NCBI RefSeq assembly: GCF_000224145.3
Contig: NW_004190441.2
Span: forward strand, 186,001-250,000
Length of the DNA: 64,000 nt
Direction of reading: 5' to 3'
Source of the DNA: Ciona intestinalis
Lineage: Eukaryota; Chordata; Ascidiacea; Phlebobranchia; Cionidae
In this document: positions 11,801 through 30,576 of the stretch, in pieces
Layout of the letters: the number at the start of each line of letters is the position of its first letter
Position numbering within the stretch: the stretch's first letter is position 1
Position numbers and translations under genes: made by a program
The notes under the pieces: generated by a model
Told to the model about the DNA's origin: nothing
Seen by the model: only the letters and a program-made list of their open reading frames with translations
Database searches by the model: none

Positions 11801-14631
11801 ACTTAGAGCCGGACATTCATTCTCGGGAACACAGTTGTCCCCGTTAAGAAATGTTCCTACCGGGCAAGTACATCCTGCCCTGCAATCACGTGTGCAGACT
11901 GTTGCCGCTGGATTGTTTCGTTCGCTGCATCGTGTCTTGCATCCACCGGCGCACCTCGAAAAATATTGGTTCCCTGGACAAACTGCGAGAAAATAGAGAA
12001 ATCGGGTAAAATGTGTACAGTGAAAGTGACACAAAATGAAGGTGAATGAATGTAACTTATTTATCCTCCCATGGCGGGGCAACGACAATCATTATAACAC
12101 GGGTGTTATGTTTCATACACCTCGTGCCCGTTTATGAGTTCCAGTTTTTAATATTATTTTAATACATAGCTGAAAATTTAAACAACCCATATGCGTATGT
12201 GCCACTGGGCCTTTTAGTGTCTTGCCCAAGGTCACAATACGACAATGATGGCAGCGACGAGCCTTGATCTTATCACGTCTTGGCTTGAGGCATGCGCAGT
12301 AACCGCGGTATAGCCACTGAACCACGGCGGCACTCGCGTAGCCATGGCTTACGTGTAAGTTCTCTGCACTGGCTTGCTGTCAGACATTGATCTCCATGCA
12401 CGTAATACCCATCAGCACATTTGCATTTCGATTCACAAATCCTTCGGCACGGTAGAGAACTTACAAGTTCCCGACAAGTGACGTCACATCCGGCGCATGT
12501 TGAGTAAGTTTGACTGCCAGGACAATCTGAATAATAATAATGAGGTCAATACTTTAAATAATAAAGAAAAAGAGGGAAAACCATTTACCTATATTTCGAC
12601 CCATTTGGTAGTAAACAAAGAATATTCAAAGAATTATAAAACCTTGTCCTCGTGACTTTCATAGACCGTTGTTAATTGTTTAAAACACGATCAGGATATT
12701 TATATATTTTGTGCTGAAGGTGTCCTATCTTCCCCCACCCCACTATATCTTAGTGCAGAATGTCACGCACTTTTCTTTAATTACATAGTAATTTGTTCAA
12801 CTGAACTCAATAAGAATTAATTTATACTGTAGTTAGCAACTATGCTTTTTTACACTTCTACTCATGTAGTTTTTTTCATAGCGTGTTTTAACGATTGTCG
12901 TTTCGCTGCTAATTCCCTTCTCTTTGTTGTTTTAATTAATTGGATCTTTACTACCATATTCAAAGAAGATAAATAAAAATTGTCGTAGAATGAAAATAAA
13001 AAAAAAAATAAACGGCTAACTTACAATGTACCGAAGGAGACGGCCTATCGGCAAAAGTTGTGGCGTTGCCGGTCACCCTCGCAGCCGCAATAGGGGCGCA
13101 ACACTTCCTTTGGAACGGCCCGCCACATAAACCATGTACATAACGTCCGTGGCAGTTGTTGGACGTTAACATACAGACTCCACCCCGGTTGGTGCAACGG
13201 TTGTCGTTTTGTTGCCATCTTTGTTCGCTTAAAACACCTATGGAACAAAAAACGTGGAGTTTCGTTAAGTGTTTTTATGGCCAGGTAATTAATTTTTATA
13301 ATGCTTGTTTCATTTTTATCACATTATTGTATATAGTAGGTTGGGGGGAGATGGGACACCTTTAGCACATAATATCCAAATATCCTGATCGTATTCAAAC
13401 AATTAATAACAGTCTATGGGACTCGTGAGGATACGGTTTTATAATTCTTTGAATATTCATTGTTTACTACCAAATGGGACGAGAAATTAGATTGAACAGG
13501 TGTCCCATCTTCCCCACCTTATTATATTCAGTTGTACACACTTCTTATGTGTATAGTTATACACTGTAGTCTTCAGTATCCCATAACAGATTAGTAGGTT
13601 GGGGTAAATGGGACATTTTTATTCTCTTTTATCGCCCCATTTGGTGGTAAACAAAAATATTACAGAGTTACACAACAACGATCAGAAAAATACAGAATTA
13701 TACGGTATATTCCATCTTACCCCATAGTAATAAATTACTATAAATTAACTATGCGTTTCAACGAAACCACTAGAGTAAAATTTCTTACAATTTCCTCCAC
13801 ACGGCAAACAGCATCGCTTTCCATTCCCCCCACATAAATCCCCCCAACCCCAACCAGCCGTGCAAGTTGTTGTCAACCAAGATTTACACGTCCCTCCAAC
13901 GTTAGTGCATGGTACGCGTCTTTCCCCGACTGTGAAAATCAATGTTTTAGTAAATTCATATGTACCGCGTACAGTGCCTCACATGTAATACATGCACCGT
14001 CACGGCCTACTAGAGATATCTCTAGTAGGCCGTGGCACCGTATACAAGTGTTAAGGTAGCTGTACACAGTATCCGGCATGCGAATTCGCTTGCGAGGCAG
14101 TATGCAAACCCATTTCTAAATTCCGCATTCGGCAGCGAAATCCGCACAAAACAGACAAAACGGACGAATTCCGGATACTGTGTACAAATGTACAGCCACC
14201 TTTACACGAAACACCATAGAATACATATATATAAATAGGTACGCTAATTGGATTGCGTTTATAGCTTAATTTTAGTTTGGTAGCCACGCTCTTATTAGAC
14301 ATTTTCTTCAAGTGTAGTTTTCCCCGTGGCATGTTTAAACGACTGTGGTTTTGAAACTTATTCATTCTCTTCACCGTTTTAATTAACTTGATATTCGCTA
14401 TCGTATAAGAAGAGGTATAAATAAATCGTCATGTTAATGCAGACCTTAAAAAGTACTTCAGCACGCTGTTGTTTTACACTAGATTTGCCGTATACACCAA
14501 ACAATATCACAGAAAAAAGTAATTATCAACAAACGAGACCATACGTGGCCTAAAGTCAACATAGATTCACCTTGGCAGTTTACTTCCTGAAGTAAAGTTA
14601 TAATAGCAACAGCAAAAAGTTTTCCAATCAT
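8871..14631 (-). CDS. Secreted TIL-domain cysteine-rich protein, 3' end missing
   Basis: Eleven exons: 14571-14631, 13789-13929, 13025-13237, 12353-12526, 11800-11982, 11362-11553, 10607-10780, 10028-10216, 9415-9588, 9112-9285, 8871-9044. They give 616 codons and remain open into the gap. Exon 1 encodes a signal peptide (MIGKLFAVAIITLLQEVNC). Exons 2 and 3 each encode a short module with the pattern C-T-N-x-G-G-x-C ... G-x-L-C-G-G ... R/K-C-C. Exons 4-11 each encode one ten-cysteine TIL (trypsin-inhibitor-like) domain, typically CAGCDVTC ... CTCPPGTYL ... C. Every internal exon is phase 1-1 and most are 174 bp, a typical exon-shuffling layout. TIL domains occur in protease inhibitors and in zonadhesin- or mucin-like matrix proteins; which role applies cannot be told. 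Two N-glycosylation sites (NMT, NET) are present. Not identified with a named gene. Confidence 0.85.
9849..9935 (-). repeat. SINE family B, diverged tail unit
   Basis: Contains ACAGACATTATAACACAGG and TTTCATACACCGCGTGCCCG; in an intron of the TIL-domain gene. Confidence 0.65.
10238..10300. mobile_element. hAT-like terminal fragment
   Basis: CAGTGGCGGATATAGGGGGG followed by a C-rich reverse run (CCGCCCCCCTAA) resembles the CAGTGGCGGAT-type ends of hAT-related elements. No matching far end is seen, so it is a fragment. Confidence 0.35.
10812..11005 (-). repeat. SINE family B tail, two units
   Basis: Two tandem 98-bp units (TGTTTCATACACCTTGTTCC and TGTTTCATACACTTCGTGCC) in a TIL-gene intron. 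Confidence 0.75.
12050..12345 (-). mobile_element. Composite SINE family B, near full length
   Basis: On the minus strand, a tRNA-like head (GCCGCCGTGGTTCAGTGGCT, box A-like) is followed by AAGGCTCGTCGCTGCCATC, GACCTTGGGCAAGACACTAA and, last, one 98-bp tail unit with GGTGTATGAAACATAACACC. It ends just upstream of the splice donor of the exon at 12353-12526. Confidence 0.7.
12590..12751 (-). mobile_element. MITE family A copy lacking one end
   Basis: Contains CCCATTTGGTAGTAAACAAA, GACCGTTGTTAATTGTTTAA and TCTTCCCCCACCCCACTATA. The other terminal repeat is replaced by unrelated sequence. Confidence 0.75.
12868..12990. repeat. Dispersed repeat family E
   Basis: Core ATAGCGTGTTTTAACGATTG and TCTTTGTTGTTTTAATTAAT recurs near 14290, 35075, 35570, 38280 and 63255. 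Unclassified. Confidence 0.55.
13337..13532 (+). mobile_element. MITE family A, intact-looking copy
   Basis: Begins TAGGTTGGGGGGAGATGGGA and ends CCCATCTTCCCCACCTTATT, with TA-rich flanks and the full internal region. In a TIL-gene intron. Confidence 0.85.
13592..13724 (-). mobile_element. MITE family A, internally deleted copy
   Basis: Ends TAGGTTGGGGTAAATGGGAC and TCCATCTTACCCCATAGTA are present, but the element is only about 130 bp. Confidence 0.75.
13994..14041. repeat. 34-bp perfect palindrome between 7-bp direct repeats
   Basis: Positions 14001-14034 form a perfect two-fold palindrome, each arm CACGGCCTACTAGAGAT or its complement, with no spacer. It is flanked directly by GCACCGT at 13994-14000 and again at 14035-14041. 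It lies in intron 1 of the TIL-domain gene. Confidence 0.9.
14053..14202 (+). mobile_element. Second MITE family, copy 1
   Basis: A 150-bp element with terminal inverted repeats AAGGTAGCTGTACACAGTAT and ACTGTGTAC...TACAGCCACCTT. An inverted relative lies at 29501-29641. Flanking TTAA/TTTA suggests a short TTA-type target duplication. Confidence 0.75.
14290..14425. repeat. Dispersed repeat family E
   Basis: Diverged copy with GTGGCATGTTTAAACGACTG and CGTTTTAATTAACTTGATAT, followed by AAATAAATCGTC as in the copy at 12868. Confidence 0.5.
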
Positions 14632-14699
14632 CGTATATACGAACAGTTAAGTATAACAGCAGTATACAACTGTGTTCGTTTGTGATATAATATCAACGC

Positions 14700-14709
14700 T
14701 TATAAATAC
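14700..14709 (-). promoter_or_regulatory. Possible TATA box of the TIL-domain gene
   Basis: TTATAAATA on the plus strand, TATTTATAA on the coding strand, lies about 70 bp upstream of the signal-peptide ATG at 14629-14631. Spacing is plausible for a TATA promoter; the motif is common in AT-rich DNA. Confidence 0.3.
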
Positions 14710-14818
14710 GAACCTTAACCGATTCTTTGAACAGATTTGCCTAAGGCCAAGTCACGCTTGTGCTAAAGGAATGAATTTCGAAAAGTCAAATATCAAAAGA
14801 CTAGATTTTGCATACAGC

Positions 14819-14991
14819 ATGGTGGGGCAAGGTGGAAATCCTAACCGTGTTTTAAACAGTTAACATCGGTCTATGGGAGTCGTGAGGATATAGTTTTTAA
14901 ATTCTTTGAATATTCTTTGTTTATTACCAAATGGGACGAGAAAATATAACGAAAATGTGTCCTATCTTCCCCCAACCTACTATATTTACCC
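14819..14991 (+). mobile_element. MITE family A copy
   Basis: Contains CGGTCTATGGGAGTCGTGAG, ACCAAATGGGACGAGAAAAT and ends CTATCTTCCCCCAACCTACT; the 5' end is shortened. Confidence 0.75.
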
Positions 14992-15910
14992 AAAAGGCAT
15001 AAAAGTTTCGCAATGGTACGATATGTTTTCTATTTGCATAAATAGAGTTATAGAAACAATGTGGTTTGACAGCAGGGTAACTGCCACATGCCCACATACA
15101 CTTACGAGCGGGTCTAAATTTAACTTTTTGATTGATAATTTGGCAAATACATATGAACTCGATCAGCGGATACTCCGTATTCTATGCGGGTGACAAATCT
15201 TTCAAGGACTTGGAATAAAGGATTAATTTAAATCAGCGGTAGTACCAACGTAACAAAAAAAACATGTTTTTTGGCGCTAGAAGAAGTACGTAGGTAGCAA
15301 ATATAACCAGCTGATCAGGTTTGTGACGATTGCGGAACATGATACTTGGCGTTCGTGATAGAACGGTATAATGTGGTGTTAGGCTGCAACAAAGTGGGCA
15401 GCAAAATCAGACTACAGCTGAGTTAAACAAGTTGACAGTAACCGATAACAGTCGAAGAAGTATATTTTTATTGAAAAATAAATTTTCTCCAAACTAAAAA
15501 TTCAACGTTGAATGAAACTAACCCAACAAGTTGCCGAGTTTCAATTGTTCGCTTTAACACGCTGCGCGTTTAAAACACATATCTTCCCAACCATATTATC
15601 AACCAGAATTGCAATATTTAGCATTAAACATTACATTTAAGTTGGTGATATTTTTGATTTAACCGGTAGATCAACTTTGAAGGTTAAATGAGTTTGTTTA
15701 TTACTCGTTCCGCCTCAAATTATCTTGACGGTGTCCGTTGTAACCTACTGATTGTAGCTGTCTAGACGCCAAACCTCAAAAACAATATCTTGCAAAGCTA
15801 AGCTTGCGGCAATCACACTCACGCGAATTAACGTGATGTGTTTGAATATATTAAAACCAAAGCGCCACCCACCAAATAATAAAACATTCAAGGAAAATGC
15901 AGTGAATGGA
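14992..15910. other. Intergenic stretch with one short dispersed repeat
   Basis: No gene seen. 15429-15475 shares a perfect block of about 42 bp, beginning TTGACAGTAACCGATAACAG, with 19190-19235 next to exon 8 of the alanine aminotransferase gene. Confidence 0.5.
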
Positions 15911-15914
15911 TAAA

Positions 15915-16330
15915 AGTAACTTATTTATCCTTGCATGGCGGGGCAATGACAGTCGTTATAACACGGGTTTTCTGTTTTATACACCTCGTGCCTGCTTACG
16001 GGTTACCACGTATGTAATTTATTTATCCTCACATGGCGGGGCAACGACAGTCGTTATAACACGGGTTTTCTGTTTTATACACCTCGTGCCTGCTTACGAG
16101 TTACCACGTATGTAACTTATTTATCCTCGCATGGTGGGGCAACGACAGTCGTTATAACACGGGTGTTCTGTGTCATACACCTCGTGCCCGCTTATAAGTT
16201 ACAACGTATGTAACTTTGATGGGTATTTATAGGGGGAATTGGAACAATTACCGTTAAAAATCAGCACAAGGACATACACGCCTACAATGGTAGCACAGGA
16301 GAGCCTTGAACCCGTCACCTTTGCGTAAAT
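15915..16330 (-). mobile_element. SINE family B with three tail units
   Basis: Three tandem 98-bp units (spacing 98 bp between their TCC[TC][TC][GA]CATGG blocks) are followed by body sequence with GGGTTCAAGGCTCTCC (box B-like, minus strand). The head is truncated. Confidence 0.8.
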
Positions 16331-16647
16331 TTAATAAGTTGCAGTGTTGAGATTTCATTTCGCAGTGTAGCTTAAAGTAAACTAATATAGAGGAAATATC
16401 TAAAAGGTAAATTAGATAGATTTGATTGCCAACAAAGAAGCTAAAAGTTAAGAATGAATGAAAATGTGAAAGCTAACACAAATAATTCGTCTAAAATTAT
16501 TAGGCAAAATGTAATGTTTGTTTAATGAAATACAGAAGTGAATTACATGTTAGACTGCAATAACGTCAAGTACGTATTTATAGACCAAAATTTCTGTGAA
16601 ACAAACTAAAGTTATTTAGATATGTTGATAAACCCAATATTGTTGCA

Positions 16648-24061
<7,414 letters not shown>

Positions 24062-24907
24062 TTTCAGAAATTTAACAACAATACTGTTTGTTATAAACAC
24101 TCTGCTAATATGTTTATATTAAAAGTTGAATAATGTTAACTAACAGTTGTATAATATTACTTGTGTAACAAAATCTAGGCATGGCATGCATTTTTATTTA
24201 TCTCTTAGAATACAGTGGCGAAAATCTAATTATTTAAAACAACGAAGACAATTAGCGAAAAAACGACGGTCGTTATCAACATGCTATGAGTAAAATTACT
24301 TTACAAACGTTTTAAACAAAGGCGTGGCTGCAAACCCTTTCTATATTTTATGCAACCCGCAAACATACAATATTTATCTTCGTGACGAAAAACCGTGCCT
24401 TACTATTTGCTTTTAAAAATTGTAGCGCAAAAATGTTAACATAAAAACACACCGTTCTTCTGCCTACCAACTGAAAAGTATTAATAACCAACGCAACCGT
24501 TCCGGGAAGTCCCTTAATGTTTCCTAGAATTTATAAAAAAAACTTTATACGAAAAATATTCAAACTACCGAACGAAAGTTGCTACCGTACTCTTACCAGA
24601 CCAAATTAGCAAATATTTTCTACAATTTACACAGCGTACTTTCCCTGGAATAAAGAGCGCGGACAGTTTACGTTCTGTCGCAAAGAGAATGCGGGAACAC
24701 TAACCACGTTGTGAGGTATACGAATTTTCTCGATTGAGAAAAAATCAAAACTATTTTGTAAACGTATGCAGTTTAATAGGTTTGAACTATGTTTGAGCCA
24801 AAACCGTCGATCGAATTTAACTATGAATGCAGCATGACAAGGCAATACAAGTTGATATTTCCACACTTTAATTAATTACAACCAAAAGTAAAACTAAGAA
24901 ACTTACC

Positions 24908-25126
24908 AAATTGTAATCGATGAAAAGGAGTTTGAAACTTAAGTGCTTCCTCTACAACAGTAACACTATATACTGAATACGAGCTACGCATACAGAACAA
25001 CATATGAGACAAATAAATAATTAATAACACGCCATAAAGTTTGCCTTCAATAAAACCAACTTCCCTCAGATTCAGGACAAAGTTCGCGCTGGTTGATTTG
25101 TCCATACAAACATAATACAAAGGCAA
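24908..25126 (-). other. Possible 5' exon upstream of GPT
   Basis: The minus strand has a strong donor TTACAATTTG^GTAAGT, with the last exon base at 24908, preceded by an open reading frame back to 25126. Spliced to an acceptor-like TTGTTTCAG next to the GPT start (about 24051) it would be out of frame with GPT, so if real it is an untranslated leader or belongs to something else. CTACGTCAGCG, a CRE half-site, lies upstream near 25170. Confidence 0.25.
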
Positions 25127-26532
25127 GTGAGTGGTTTAAGCTTTCTTTCATTCTCTCAGCGCACTCTCTACGTCAGCGTGGCTCGCCTACGCCAAGGACT
25201 TGGTGATATTTCCAGAGCGAAAGCCGCAACACGATAACATGGGCTGATAATTATGGAGGAATCTCGCAACTATAAAATACTTCACACGATTATTGGGCCA
25301 GCGCAAAAATGTTTTACTCTAGCTATGTTTGACAGCATGACGCCGGAAGCGGACAGAATGCTGATTCTGTTTCAGCCATGGGTGCAACAACGGTTGATAT
25401 TACTCATTGTATGCTATACATCTCCCATGAGCCTCTATTTAAATGATGTCCCAATAGCATATTCTCGTATAACTGTCTCTTAAACTACATGCGACTTGTA
25501 TAATACTACATGTGTATAAAACTACACGGGACTTGTATAATACGTCTTGCGTTGCAAATATCATTATTTTTTTCTTTCTCCGTATTATAATTACACTGGC
25601 CGTACCGACAAACCAAATTCCTGCAATTCGTATTCTATTTAACGGTTCTTATATCAACAGACTATTCTATGCTATTTTAATACGCGTTTGAACACTTGCC
25701 CACAGTTACTGAAACATAATATGGGATTTGCACTGACACATATAAATTCCGATTAAAACAGATTTGCCTACGTAAGTTTCTCCATTTCCGATTGGTCAGA
25801 TGAAATATGACGTCAAGTGGGCGTTGGGTGGGTGCGGCCGTTGTTATTATTGGTCAGAATACATGGATTCAATGACGACGAGTGTCCTTGTAATGTCTAC
25901 ATTCAATATGAGTGACTATACCTGATGAAATGATGTGGTTATATGAATCTGGTTCTTCTTTAAACTTCTGTTCTGTTGAAAATAAAACAGAATAAAAACG
26001 GAAGTCAAAAATAAAGACAAAAAATGTATTTTAAAAATAAGGACACCAATATTTTTTAAAATGCAGACCTAAAAAAAATAATTGAAAATGGGATGGTATT
26101 AAAGCTCTTAATAAAAATACTCGTATACCAGTATGTTTTAAACTTAATGCAGATCCGGTTTAACAACAGTTTAATCGTGATAACCAACATTAACGGTAAC
26201 TCTACACAAGCGCATACGATGTGTATCATACCAGCTGCCTCGAGGCTTCAATTACTGTGGTTTAGATGACTAAAATACATCTCCAATGTATGTGGTTGCT
26301 TTCTGGCGATGATACGAAGCGATGTTGGTTGGATGATGCGCGTTGGCGACATCGTGCGGGTAAAACAAATTAGCATTCAACAATTTAATTAAATAACAGA
26401 AATCAAAAGTATGAAAATAAATCAACAAAGTGCACAGTAGCTAAAACAAAGATTATGGTAATTTTCAGACGGTAATATTACTAGCACGCAGCAGTGTGTC
26501 CAATCATTGCGCTCAGGTCAGCACAGAATTAA
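25127..26532. other. Intergenic region, no gene recognised
   Basis: Between GPT and the first acetyltransferase gene. A perfect TGACGTCA lies at 25808-25815 in a GC-richer patch. I see no coding exon or repeat copy I can name; one open frame at 25253-25483 has no recognisable domain. Confidence 0.5.
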
Positions 26533-28789
26533 CTAAATACTTTTAACTAAAAGTTTAACAGATTGATGCGGTGCCGGTATATGTTTAAATATATAAGTTC
26601 CAGATAACGGGTCGAAGTAACCCGAGTATTTGATTTCATTCTCGGTCGTGTAACCGAGCTTAGATGCAATCCGTTGCGTGTACAGTGACGTCGACTCGCT
26701 TACAATAAATTCGCATCCCAAATCTTTCGCGACCAATTCAATCCTAACAACAGGATAAACAAAATTACATTGGAAACAAGATGTCATTATGAAAAAGCAA
26801 TATACAAATATATATAGTAGATTGGGGAAAGATGGGATGCCTTTTTTATTCTATTTCTCGTCTCATCTGGTAATAAACAAAGAACGTTCAAAGAATTATA
26901 CAACCTGACGACTCCCATAAACCATTGTTAATTGTTTAAAACACCCTCATCGGGATGTTTGGACATTATGTGCTAATGGTGTCTTTCTCCACCCCACTAT
27001 ATAGAAATGGTCCACGTTAACTCAGATACGGGTTTACAATTACTCACCGTTTTCTTAACCCAGACATAATACCCATGCGTCCATAACTCGGCTTCACTGT
27101 TGAAATAGAGACTCTCAAATATAACTTCGATCCGATTATTTTGCCTAGGTCCTCATTCAATGTTGACAATAGTTTCTGTGCAAAAGGAGAGTGCTGGTGA
27201 ATAATCACGTTATCTGCTAACCACTAACCCATATAATCACTTAACCTCTATATATAACCCTAACAACCAACCTCTAACACTTCCCACCGGCCTAATTTGT
27301 AACGTACCGGAAAATGCTCCATTACTAGTGCCAAACAGAGCCATAGAAATACCGAGTAGTCCAACCCATTGTTACGTAAAAAACAAATTGAACGGTAATT
27401 TGGGTCCAAAATAACACAGTAGGTATAGGGAGAATGTCTGTTTTTCGGTAAATTATAGAAAAAAATGACCCTAGAAACAAATTTAAAGGTTGAAAAATGT
27501 AAAAATCATGTTTTATTTGTTTTCTGTATCAAAAAAAGTCAAAAAATAAAATTAGAAGCGGTTGATTTGCGACATTTTAGTCATTTAATGCGGCAAAATT
27601 AATATATTTTTTCAAAAAAATGCTTGGTAAGGTAAATAAAAGCTGTTTTACACCTTTCCACAAAAGGAAAATACAAACAAAACCTAAAAAGTTCGTTTAA
27701 ACCTATTGCCAAAATCACTACTTTTGCTCTATTTTGGACACACAAAGACGGCAGTTGGACTACTCGGTGTTTATACGACTCTGGTGCCAAATAGACGGTT
27801 GCATAATAATTATTATTTTGATTGTCTCGTACATGTATTTTGTCTCGTACATGTATTTTAAATTACAAAGCTGACATTTAAACAACCCACTCCGGGAATT
27901 AGCGTACAACCCTTTTCCTTAAACTCCTCTTTCCATTCAGCTTCGTCCATGCTTTTATTGTCGTCGTTTAGTTGGAGAACATGACACAGAATAACTCCAA
28001 CGCTTTCCCCGGTCTGGATATTGTAAGCCAACAATGACGCGTTGTTTGTGACGCATTGCTGCAAATACGAGATGGAAATTAAAGCTAAACAATAGCATTT
28101 TATTGAGCACGTACAGTTTCTTTTGGACCGTATTCAGTCAAACATAAAAGCCAGAACTAAAGGCTAAAATTTTTGCTTACATCAAGACGAAGTTTGTTTT
28201 GTATAAAGGTGTTAAGTTAAAAAAATGTAAGTAAGCTAATAATAATCACACGATTAAAGGCCCGTTTGTGATACAATCGTTCGTTTCTGTGTTTTTATAT
28301 GTTGAGTGGCAAGCGGTGGAATCCAACACCGAAAACCGTACATTGCAGCACATATACGTATTAACTGCTAAATATTTCCACAATCGGTACCATACCAACC
28401 ATGCTGTTCTAGTTCATGTNNNNNNNNNNNNNNNNNNNNNNNNNNNNNNNNNNNNNNNNNNNNNNNNNNAGTTAAATATAAGGATCGAGTTAAAATATGT
28501 AACGATTGTTATATCAGCAATAAACTTGCGTTGGCCAAAAGCGTATACAATGATACCTTTATTGACATGAGTTGAAAGTTACGACCATGTACAACAATAC
28601 CTTTGTATATTCGACGAGAAATTCTTCCATTGGTTCCATTGAGTAAACCTTTCCAATTGCTAGACTTATAATATCGTTAGGAACAAAATATTTAGTGACC
28701 ATTTCTTCCACGTCGTCTTTATCAGCGGCAACCAACTTTCTGCAACCGATCCTGTCATCTATTAACGGGAGGTTGATCGCTTCTTCCAT
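26533..28789 (-). CDS. GNAT acetyltransferase, arylalkylamine NAT-like, copy 1
   Basis: Four exons: 28601-28789, 27891-28058, 27048-27175, 26533-26743; 696 nt, 231 aa plus TAG. The layout resembles insect dopamine/arylalkylamine N-acetyltransferases, which pass acetyl from acetyl-CoA to biogenic amines. Seen: IGCRKLVAADKDDVEEMVTKYF near the N-terminus; SLLAYNIQTGESVGVILCHV; the acetyl-CoA loop at residues 148-155, PSYGRMGI; and a C-terminal block IELVAKDLGCEF ... YTQRIASKLGY ... GYFDPLSGTYIF. All junctions are in phase. The substrate is not known from sequence. The 50-bp gap is in intron 1, and introns hold a MITE and a family D repeat. The gene is a tandem paralogue of 31068-33284. Start chosen at the first Met after a conserved AG; upstream residues KIEFV are also conserved between copies. 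Confidence 0.75.
26818..27001 (-). mobile_element. MITE family A copy
   Basis: GATTGGGGAAAGATGGGATG at the left, TTCTCCACCCCACTATA at the right; intron 3 of acetyltransferase copy 1. Copy 2 has a different insertion at its own place. Confidence 0.8.
27190..27355. repeat. Dispersed repeat family D
   Basis: ACCTCTAACACTTCCCACCG and TAACGTACCGGAAAATGCTC match copies at 41920-42085 and 61525-61690. Ends resemble each other in inverted orientation (GTGAA ... TTCAC-like), so it may be a small DNA element. Confidence 0.6.
28420..28469. other. Assembly gap (50 N)
   Basis: A run of 50 N inside intron 1 of acetyltransferase copy 1; no coding sequence appears to be lost. Confidence 0.98.
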
Positions 28790-28914
28790 GACAAACTCTA
28801 TCTTTGGTATGTACACGTACTTCAACACTTATATGTTCTGCATCGCAACATATAGTTACATACCCATGAAAAAAGAAAAACACTATATATATTCAGCAGT
28901 GATTATACATATAT

Positions 28915-29102
28915 TAGGTTGGGGTAAGATGGGACACCTTTCATTCTACTTTCTCGTCCCATTTGGTAGTAAACAAAGAACATTCAAAGAATTATAAAAC
29001 CGTATCCTCACGACTCCCAATGACCGTTGTTAATTGTTTAAAACACGATTAGAATATTTGGATATTATCTGCTAAAGGTGTCCCATTCCCCCACACTACT
29101 AT
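28915..29102 (-). mobile_element. MITE family A copy
   Basis: TAGGTTGGGGTAAGATGGGA to GTGTCCCATTCCCCCACACT, flanked by TATATA; upstream of acetyltransferase copy 1. Confidence 0.85.
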
Positions 29103-29500
29103 ATATATGCAGCGTTAAACCTAACAGGCAGGACTTACTTCGTACACTAACATCAAATGCAGTCGGAATCATTTAACTTTTCCTCAGCAGTACTTGAAAC
29201 TTTGTTTCACGTATTCTCGCCTGTGTATACCAACTGTCCCTACTGACTTTGGTATATATATTATGGTTGTCTTCGTTACCGGGTTTGAAAAGACGAAATA
29301 AAAATCAACTAACCATTTGCGCCACACTATAAAGTAACGATTATAGTTTTCAAACATTATCAGCTGCTGTGTAATCTGATATAATCTACACCACACGCAG
29401 CGATCGATATGAGAATCTAATCTCTCTTATATGTGCATTCTATGCAGTATTGATTTAATGACAATATTGCGGTTGGCCATACTTCGAGCTTGTCTACCTA

Positions 29501-29641
29501 AAGGTGGCTGTACACAGTATTCGGAATTCGTCCGTTTTGTCTGTTTTATCCGGATTTCGCTGCCGCATGCATAATTGGACACGGGTTTGCATACAACTTC
29601 GCAAGCGAATTTGCACGCCGGATACTGTGTACAGCCACCTT
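29501..29641 (-). mobile_element. Second MITE family, copy 2
   Basis: A 141-bp element with near-perfect ends AAGGTGGCTGTACACAGTAT and ATACTGTGTACAGCCACCTT; the internal sequence is the reverse complement of 14053-14202. Confidence 0.85.
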
Positions 29642-29887
29642 AATAAACCTGTCGACATAGCTTTATGGGGTCGTTAAGATGGGCGCTACCATGGCCTATA
29701 TACTGAATGTCTAATGTAGGCCATAGTGCGCGCTTTAACTTGCACCGCAACCCACAATAGAATTCCATCGTATTCTAAAAAGCAAACCAGCGTTCAAAAG
29801 ATACGAAACTTACACTAGGTAACTTCGCAATGAAATACTTACTAAAATATGATACACTATTGCGTAGCATCAAAAACAATAATACAT

Positions 29888-30340
29888 GTACACGCTAATC
29901 AAAACGCATCTTCGCATTGCAAGCTAGCTTGCATTCTAAAAGACACCGCTACATATTTAAAGCTACAAGCATTCTCACTTGCCAAACATTAAACGTTTGC
30001 GTGGCAATCACTCATGCGGTAAGTCTAGCTTGACTTGCTGGGCCGAACTAAAGTTGGTGAGCCGAACTATAGCAACTAAACCAAAACATCTGAGTGAGAT
30101 ACAGCCGTCAAATCAAACCTAATCAAAACAATCAATAGAAATATATATCATAGGCTTATACAGCACAGTCGACGCTATGTAGGACCAGAAACTTGAGCGC
30201 TTCAAATTACTCCAACTTGGTTTTAAAGCGACGACTGTCCGACTTGTCAAAAAGCAAACAAAAACTTCGAAATCGATTGCGACTTTTTTCTGTTGAAGTT
30301 GGCTCAGCATACGAAGAAGGTGTTTCCTGGTGCATAACAA
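29888..30340. repeat. Upstream duplicated segment, copy 1
   Basis: Nearly identical to 34303-34703: shared blocks include ACACGCTAATCAAAACGCAT, CTCACTTGCCAAACATTAAA and CGACTGTCCGACTTGTCAAA. It lies about 1.1-1.5 kb upstream of the first acetyltransferase start, as the second does for copy 2, so it is part of the same tandem duplication. A plus-strand frame reads RFKLLQLGFKATTVRL, compared in the findings with a diverged third copy at 34224-34297. Confidence 0.75.
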
Positions 30341-30576
30341 ACATAATTAAACAAAAAAAAAACACAACACAAAAATCCAACCACGCAATGTAATGTTTAT
30401 TTTACACCAATGGTCACGCAACAAATGTTCTAACCAACCAATGTCATATACTAGATCCACGTATACGGCAGGCTATACAATGCTGATGCTTTAGCAAGCA
30501 TTCTAATCTTTATCTTGCGGGTGAGGGCTTTTCACTAAATTAGTATTGTAGGGGGTGCGGTAATGTAGGGTTCACC

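Noticed and set aside
12113-12325. 70-codon minus-strand frame inside the TIL gene
   Set aside because: It is SINE head and body sequence, not an exon; TIL exons flank it.
25253-25483. 76-codon plus-strand open frame upstream of the acetyltransferase pair
   Set aside because: No recognisable domain, no splice partner, and composition like its surroundings; likely chance.
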